From positions 1-8,562 of the forward strand of contig JAOUFA010000146.1 in NCBI GenBank assembly GCA_029858545.1: a DNA stretch of 8,562 bases, written 5' to 3'. The number at the start of each line of letters is the position of its first letter. The first letter of the stretch is position 1. Both the position numbers and the translations under genes were made by a program. Positions 5,360 to 8,562 of the stretch are shown here, piece after piece. Under the pieces are notes generated by a model, which did no database searches, was not told where the DNA came from, and worked only from the letters and a program-made list of their open reading frames with translations. This stretch comes from Betaproteobacteria bacterium. GTDB lineage: Bacteria; Pseudomonadota; Gammaproteobacteria; Burkholderiales; SG8-39.

Positions 5360-7360
5360 ATGAAGGCAGCGCGGGAGCAGGCCGCCCCGCAGGTGGCACA
5401 GGCGTTCGCCCCGGACGGGCCCCTTTCCCGGCACATCGCGGGCTATCGCCACCGCGCGCAGCAGGTCGAGATGGCGAGCGCGATTTTCGAGGCGATCCAG
5501 CGCAATCGCGTGCTGGTTGCCGAAGCGGGCACCGGCACGGGCAAGACCTTCGCCTACCTCGTGCCGGCGCTGCTCTCGGGCGGCAAGGTGATTCTCTCGA
5601 CCGGTACCAAGACGCTCCAGGACCAGCTCTACGGCCGCGACCTGCCCGAGGTGCGCAACGCGCTACGCTCGGGCGCGAGCGCGGCGCTGCTCAAAGGGCG
5701 CGCGAACTACGTCTGCCTGTACCGCGTGGCGCGCGCGGCGAGCGAGGCGCGGCTCGCGAGTCGCGCCGAGGCCGAGCAGTTGCGGCGCATCGGGCAGTTT
5801 GCACGGCTGAGCGCGACCGGCGATCGCGCCGAGCTCGCCGGTGTTCCCGAGGACGCGTCCGTGTGGTCGTACGCCACTTCGACGCGCGACAACTGTCTCG
5901 GCCAGGAATGTCCCGACTATCGCGAGTGCTTCGTGATGCGCGCGCGCAAGAATGCGCTTGCCGCCGATATCGTGGTCGTCAACCATCATCTGTTTTTCGC
6001 CGATGTGATGTTGCGCGACGAAGGCATCGCCGAGCTGCTTCCGGCGTGCAACACCGTCATCTTCGACGAGGCGCACCAGTTGCCCGATACCGCACGAATG
6101 TTCTTCGGCGAGACGGTGTCGAGCGCGCAGTTGATCGAGCTCGCGCGCGACGTGCGACTCGAATTGCGTGCCGCGGGAGGCGCTTCGCCGGAATTGGACC
6201 GGCTCGCGCTGCGTGTGGACAAGGCGGCGCGCGACCTGCGCCTCGCCGCGGGCGAGGAGCCGGCGCGCCGCGCCTGGCGCGAGGTGGTCGCGCAGCGGGT
6301 GTTTGCCGAGGCGCTGCACGCGCTGGATGCCGCGCTCGGCGCGCTCTCCGCGCCGCTCGCCGCGCAAGCCGAGCGGTCCGAGGGGTTGGAGGCCTGCGCA
6401 CGTCGCGGTGCCGAACTCGCCGAGCGGCTCGCGCGGCTGGGCACCGCGCAGGAACCGAATACGGTGCGCTGGGTCGAGGTGTTCGCGCACGCGGTGCAGC
6501 TGCACCTCACGCCGCTTTCCAGTGCCGAATTGTTCACGCGCCAGCGCGAGAGCATGCCGCGCGCGTGGATCTTCACCTCGGCGACGCTCGCCGTGGGCGA
6601 GGACTTCAATCACTTCACGCGCGAGCTGGGACTGGACGACGCCGATGCGCGCCGCTGGGAAAGTCCCTTCGACTATCCGAATCAGGCGCTCTTCTACGCG
6701 CCGCGCGGCCTGCCCGCCGATCCGAACGACCCCGCCTATACCGCCGCGGTGATCGATGCCGCCTGGCCGGTGCTGCGCGCGAGCGGAGGCCGCGCGTTCC
6801 TGCTATTCACCAGCCTGCGCGCGCTGCGCCGCGCGCATGAATTCATCGCCGAGCGAATCGCGCGCGAGGGCGTTGACTACCCGCTGCTCGTCCAGGGCAC
6901 GGGATCGAGGAGCGAACTGCTCGAGCGATTTCGCACGCTCGGCAACGCGGTGCTGCTCGGCAGCCAGTCGTTCTGGGAGGGGGTCGATGTACGCGGCGAA
7001 GCGCTTACGCTGGTGGTGATCGACAAACTGCCCTTCGCGCCGCCCGACGACCCGGTGCTCGCCGCACGCATCGACGCGATGCGCGCGGCGGGCGGCAATC
7101 CGTTCACCGGAATCCAGCTGCCGCACGCGGTGCTGCAACTCAAGCAGGGCGCGGGGCGCCTGATTCGCGACGAGGCCGATCGGGGCGTGCTGATGCTGTG
7201 CGATCCGCGCGTGTTCTCGAAGCCCTATGGGCGGGCGGTGCGCGCGAGCCTGCCGCCGATGAGGCTGACGCGCGAACTGGACGAGGCGCGAAAATTTCTC
7301 GGCGCGCTGGGTCTTACCAATCCGGATCCCAGAGCCTCCACCACGGAACATCCCTGGTGA
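5360..7360 (+). CDS. yoaA: YoaA/DinG-family (XPD-like) iron-sulfur ATP-dependent DNA helicase
   Basis: From ATG 5360 this is a 666-residue superfamily 2 helicase; it would be 690 residues from ATG 5288. Residues are numbered here from 5288. Motif I is AEAGTGTGKT (78-87), preceded by the Q-region YRHRAQQVEM, and ISTGT-like LSTGTKTLQDQLY (103-115) follows. Four cysteines at 143, 203, 208 and 214 fit the 4Fe-4S cluster of XPD/DinG helicases. The DEAH box is VIFDEAHQLPD (257-267) and motif VI is QGAGRLIR (620-627). The segments FAPDG, DNCLGQECPDYRECFV and NHHLFFADV closely resemble E. coli YoaA as I remember it, more than DinG; in E. coli, YoaA works with the HolC clamp-loader subunit in repairing stalled replication. 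The later start is preferred because homologs begin shortly before FAPDG and bases 5288-5359 have lower third-position GC (17/24). Neither start has a clear ribosome binding site. The 3' end overlaps bamD by 47 bp. Confidence 0.92.
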   Translation: MKAAREQAAPQVAQAFAPDGPLSRHIAGYRHRAQQVEMASAIFEAIQRNRVLVAEAGTGTGKTFAYLVPALLSGGKVILSTGTKTLQDQLYGRDLPEVRNALRSGASAALLKGRANYVCLYRVARAASEARLASRAEAEQLRRIGQFARLSATGDRAELAGVPEDASVWSYATSTRDNCLGQECPDYRECFVMRARKNALAADIVVVNHHLFFADVMLRDEGIAELLPACNTVIFDEAHQLPDTARMFFGETVSSAQLIELARDVRLELRAAGGASPELDRLALRVDKAARDLRLAAGEEPARRAWREVVAQRVFAEALHALDAALGALSAPLAAQAERSEGLEACARRGAELAERLARLGTAQEPNTVRWVEVFAHAVQLHLTPLSSAELFTRQRESMPRAWIFTSATLAVGEDFNHFTRELGLDDADARRWESPFDYPNQALFYAPRGLPADPNDPAYTAAVIDAAWPVLRASGGRAFLLFTSLRALRRAHEFIAERIAREGVDYPLLVQGTGSRSELLERFRTLGNAVLLGSQSFWEGVDVRGEALTLVVIDKLPFAPPDDPVLAARIDAMRAAGGNPFTGIQLPHAVLQLKQGAGRLIRDEADRGVLMLCDPRVFSKPYGRAVRASLPPMRLTRELDEARKFLGALGLTNPDPRASTTEHPW

Positions 7361-8123
7361 GGGTTTCGGCATCGCCGTAGTACTTGCTCTTGGGGAAATT
7401 CCTGCGCATTACCCGGTCGGCGTCGTCGCGCAGCGTGTTCATGCCGAGCGAGTCGTAGGCGCGGATCATGATGAACAGCGCCTCCTCGGTGGCGGGCGCG
7501 CGCGGGAAGGTCTTTACGGCGTGTTGCGCGCGCAGCGCCGCCGCGAGCCAGGCGCTGCGCTTCATGTACCAGCGCGCCACATGCACCTCGTGCGAGGCGA
7601 GCGCATTCACCAGCCAGCGCATGCGTTCGAGCGCCTCCTGTGCGTACACCGACTGGGGATAGCGCGTGGTCAGCTCGCGGAAGGCGTCGAACGCCTCGTG
7701 CATCGATTTGGGATCGCGCTCGGTCATGTCCATCCCCGAGAAGCTGCCGAACCAGGTGTCGGCCTCGGTGAAATTGATCAGGCCTTTCAGGTAATACGCG
7801 TAATCCACGTTCGGATGGTTGGGATGATCCTTGATGAAGCGGTCGACCGTCGCGATGGCGAGCGCGGGCTCCTGGTCCTTCCAGTTCGCGTAGGCGGCTT
7901 CGAGCACCGCCTGCTGCGCGAGCCGTCCGTAGGGGAAGCGTGCCTGGAGCTTTTCGAAGTACTTGATCGCGGTGCGCCATTGCTGCAGCTCGGCGGCGTC
8001 CTTCGCCTCCTGAAAGAGCTTCTCGGCCGACCAGTCGCGTGTTTCGTCGGAAAGGTCCGAGCTGCACGAGGTCGCGAAGAGAAGCACGACGAACAGCGCG
8101 AGAGTCAGTAAACTTGAACGCAT
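7314..8123 (-). CDS. bamD: Outer membrane protein assembly factor BamD (ComL) lipoprotein
   Basis: This 269-residue lipoprotein belongs to the BAM complex, which folds beta-barrel proteins into the outer membrane. It has a type II signal peptide: MRSS start, hydrophobic core, then lipobox ATSC with the lipidated cysteine at residue 20. Serine at +2 means no Asp retention signal, so outer-membrane sorting is expected. The rest is helical TPR-type sequence matching BamD: WSAEKLFQEAKDA (31-43), YFEKLQARFPYGRLAQQA (60-77), FIKDHPNHPNVDYAYYLKGL (95-114), the insert with FTEADTWFGSFSGMDMTERD, then FRELTTRYPQSVYAQEA and VARWYMKRSAWLAAALRA. Its length is normal for beta- and gammaproteobacterial BamD. 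The ATG is fixed by the signal peptide. The divergent bamD/rluD arrangement is, as I recall, common in betaproteobacteria. Its last 47 bp lie on the opposite strand of the helicase 3' end. Confidence 0.95.
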   Translation of the reverse strand: MRSSLLTLALFVVLLFATSCSSDLSDETRDWSAEKLFQEAKDAAELQQWRTAIKYFEKLQARFPYGRLAQQAVLEAAYANWKDQEPALAIATVDRFIKDHPNHPNVDYAYYLKGLINFTEADTWFGSFSGMDMTERDPKSMHEAFDAFRELTTRYPQSVYAQEALERMRWLVNALASHEVHVARWYMKRSAWLAAALRAQHAVKTFPRAPATEEALFIMIRAYDSLGMNTLRDDADRVMRRNFPKSKYYGDAETLTRDVPWWRLWDPDW

Positions 8124-8562
8124 GAAGACGAAATCCGCAGTGAAACCCGGGTCCCGGAAAAGTTCCGGGGCCGCGCATTATAGTCCGCGTGGGACGCGCC
8201 GCCGCGCGGCACTCCCGTCGCGCGACGAAGAGGTCGACTGGGAGGAGGCGTTTGTCGCGCCGGTGGAGGCGATCGTTCCGGGGGCACTGGGCGGGCTGCG
8301 CTTCGATCAGGCGCTCGTGCGGCTTTTTCCGCAGTATTCGCGTAGCCGCTTGCAGGCCTGGCTGAAGTCGGGACATATCCGCATCGCGGGCACGCAGATC
8401 GACGCGAGCCGCGCGGTGACCGGGGGCGAGCGCGTGGTGCTCACGCCGCCCGCGCTGCCCGACACGGCGGCGCCTCGCGCGCAACGCATGCCGCTCGACA
8501 TCGTGTTCGAGGATCGCGATCTGATCGTCATCAACAAGCCGGTCGGACTGGTGGTGCACCCC
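8122..8562 (+). CDS. rluD: Ribosomal large subunit pseudouridine synthase RluD, N-terminal part, cut by window end
   Basis: The frame is open to the last base and gives about 147 residues. It contains an S4 RNA-binding domain, with LRFDQALVRLFPQYSRSRLQ (about 59-78) and the following SGHIRIAGTQIDASRAVTGGERV. The start of the RluA-type catalytic domain follows: PLDIVFEDRDLIVINKPVG and LVVHP. The catalytic Asp in the HRLD motif lies beyond the window. RluD makes pseudouridines in helix 69 of 23S rRNA. The start is uncertain. ATG 8122 overlaps the bamD start codon and lies before the putative -10 at 8179-8184. GTG 8140 has the same problem. GTG 8263 is downstream of that promoter but begins close to the S4 domain, with GGAGGAGG (8241-8248) 14 bases away. 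The acidic stretch RDEEVDWEEAF before 8263 resembles N-terminal extensions of other RluD proteins and favours an upstream start. An N-terminal part rich in Lys, Arg and Ser would be disordered. Confidence 0.88.
   Translation, partial: MKTKSAVKPGSRKSSGAAHYSPRGTRRRAALPSRDEEVDWEEAFVAPVEAIVPGALGGLRFDQALVRLFPQYSRSRLQAWLKSGHIRIAGTQIDASRAVTGGERVVLTPPALPDTAAPRAQRMPLDIVFEDRDLIVINKPVGLVVHP
8177..8182 (-). promoter_or_regulatory. -10 element of bamD promoter
   Basis: The minus strand reads TATAAT, a perfect -10 hexamer, 54 bp upstream of the bamD ATG. A transcript would start near 8170 with a leader of about 47 bases. No clear -35 was found. It overlaps the opposite-strand -10 of rluD. Confidence 0.5.
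8179..8184 (+). promoter_or_regulatory. Candidate -10 element of rluD promoter
   Basis: TATAGT on the plus strand, in the context GCATTATAGTCCGCG, shares four bases with the bamD -10 on the other strand. The same hexamer forms the tonB -10 at 444-449. If used, its transcript would begin near 8191, inside the longest rluD frame. Confidence 0.4.

Noticed and set aside
5663..6613. A 316-codon minus-strand open frame inside the helicase gene
   Set aside because: The plus strand carries the DEAH box and iron-sulfur cysteines through this stretch; the minus frame is low in motifs and rich in Arg, His and Ala.

Overview
The window looks like ordinary chromosome from a very GC-rich Gram-negative bacterium, most probably a betaproteobacterium. 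The evidence is strong G/C preference at third codon positions, an outer-membrane lipoprotein gene (bamD) divergent from rluD, and a YoaA/DinG-type helicase beside bamD. I cannot place it below class level from this sequence alone. No tRNA, rRNA, CRISPR array, insertion sequence or phage gene was found, and no gap without a gene is longer than about 125 bases.

Layout, left to right. (1) The 3' end of a gene for a periplasmic-binding-type protein resembling the 4,5-dihydroxyphthalate decarboxylase / NMT1-like family (1-408, +). (2) A tonB-like gene with its own extended -10 promoter (493-1245, +). (3) The three parts of a ferric-iron ABC importer in alternating orientation: ATPase fbpC (1274-2368, -), fused two-domain permease fbpB (2467-4116, +) and periplasmic iron-binding protein fbpA (4207-5238, -). 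(4) A YoaA/DinG-family iron-sulfur DNA helicase (5360-7360, +). Its 3' end overlaps the 3' end of convergent bamD (7314-8123, -) by 47 bp. (5) The 5' part of rluD (8122-8562, +, cut by the window edge), divergent from bamD across two overlapping -10 elements.

Functionally, tonB plus fbpABC form an iron-acquisition neighbourhood. TonB would power outer-membrane receptors encoded elsewhere. FbpA would capture Fe3+ in the periplasm, and FbpB/FbpC would pump it into the cytoplasm. The right-hand part is housekeeping: DNA repair helicase, outer-membrane protein assembly, and 23S rRNA pseudouridylation.

I do not see a clearly undescribed system. The points most worth a second look are the split, alternately oriented fbp genes; a four-cysteine cluster in the C-terminal part of the FbpC ATPase; a possible leaderless GTG start of fbpC; the 47-bp convergent overlap of the helicase and bamD; and the face-to-face bamD/rluD promoter with its unresolved rluD start.
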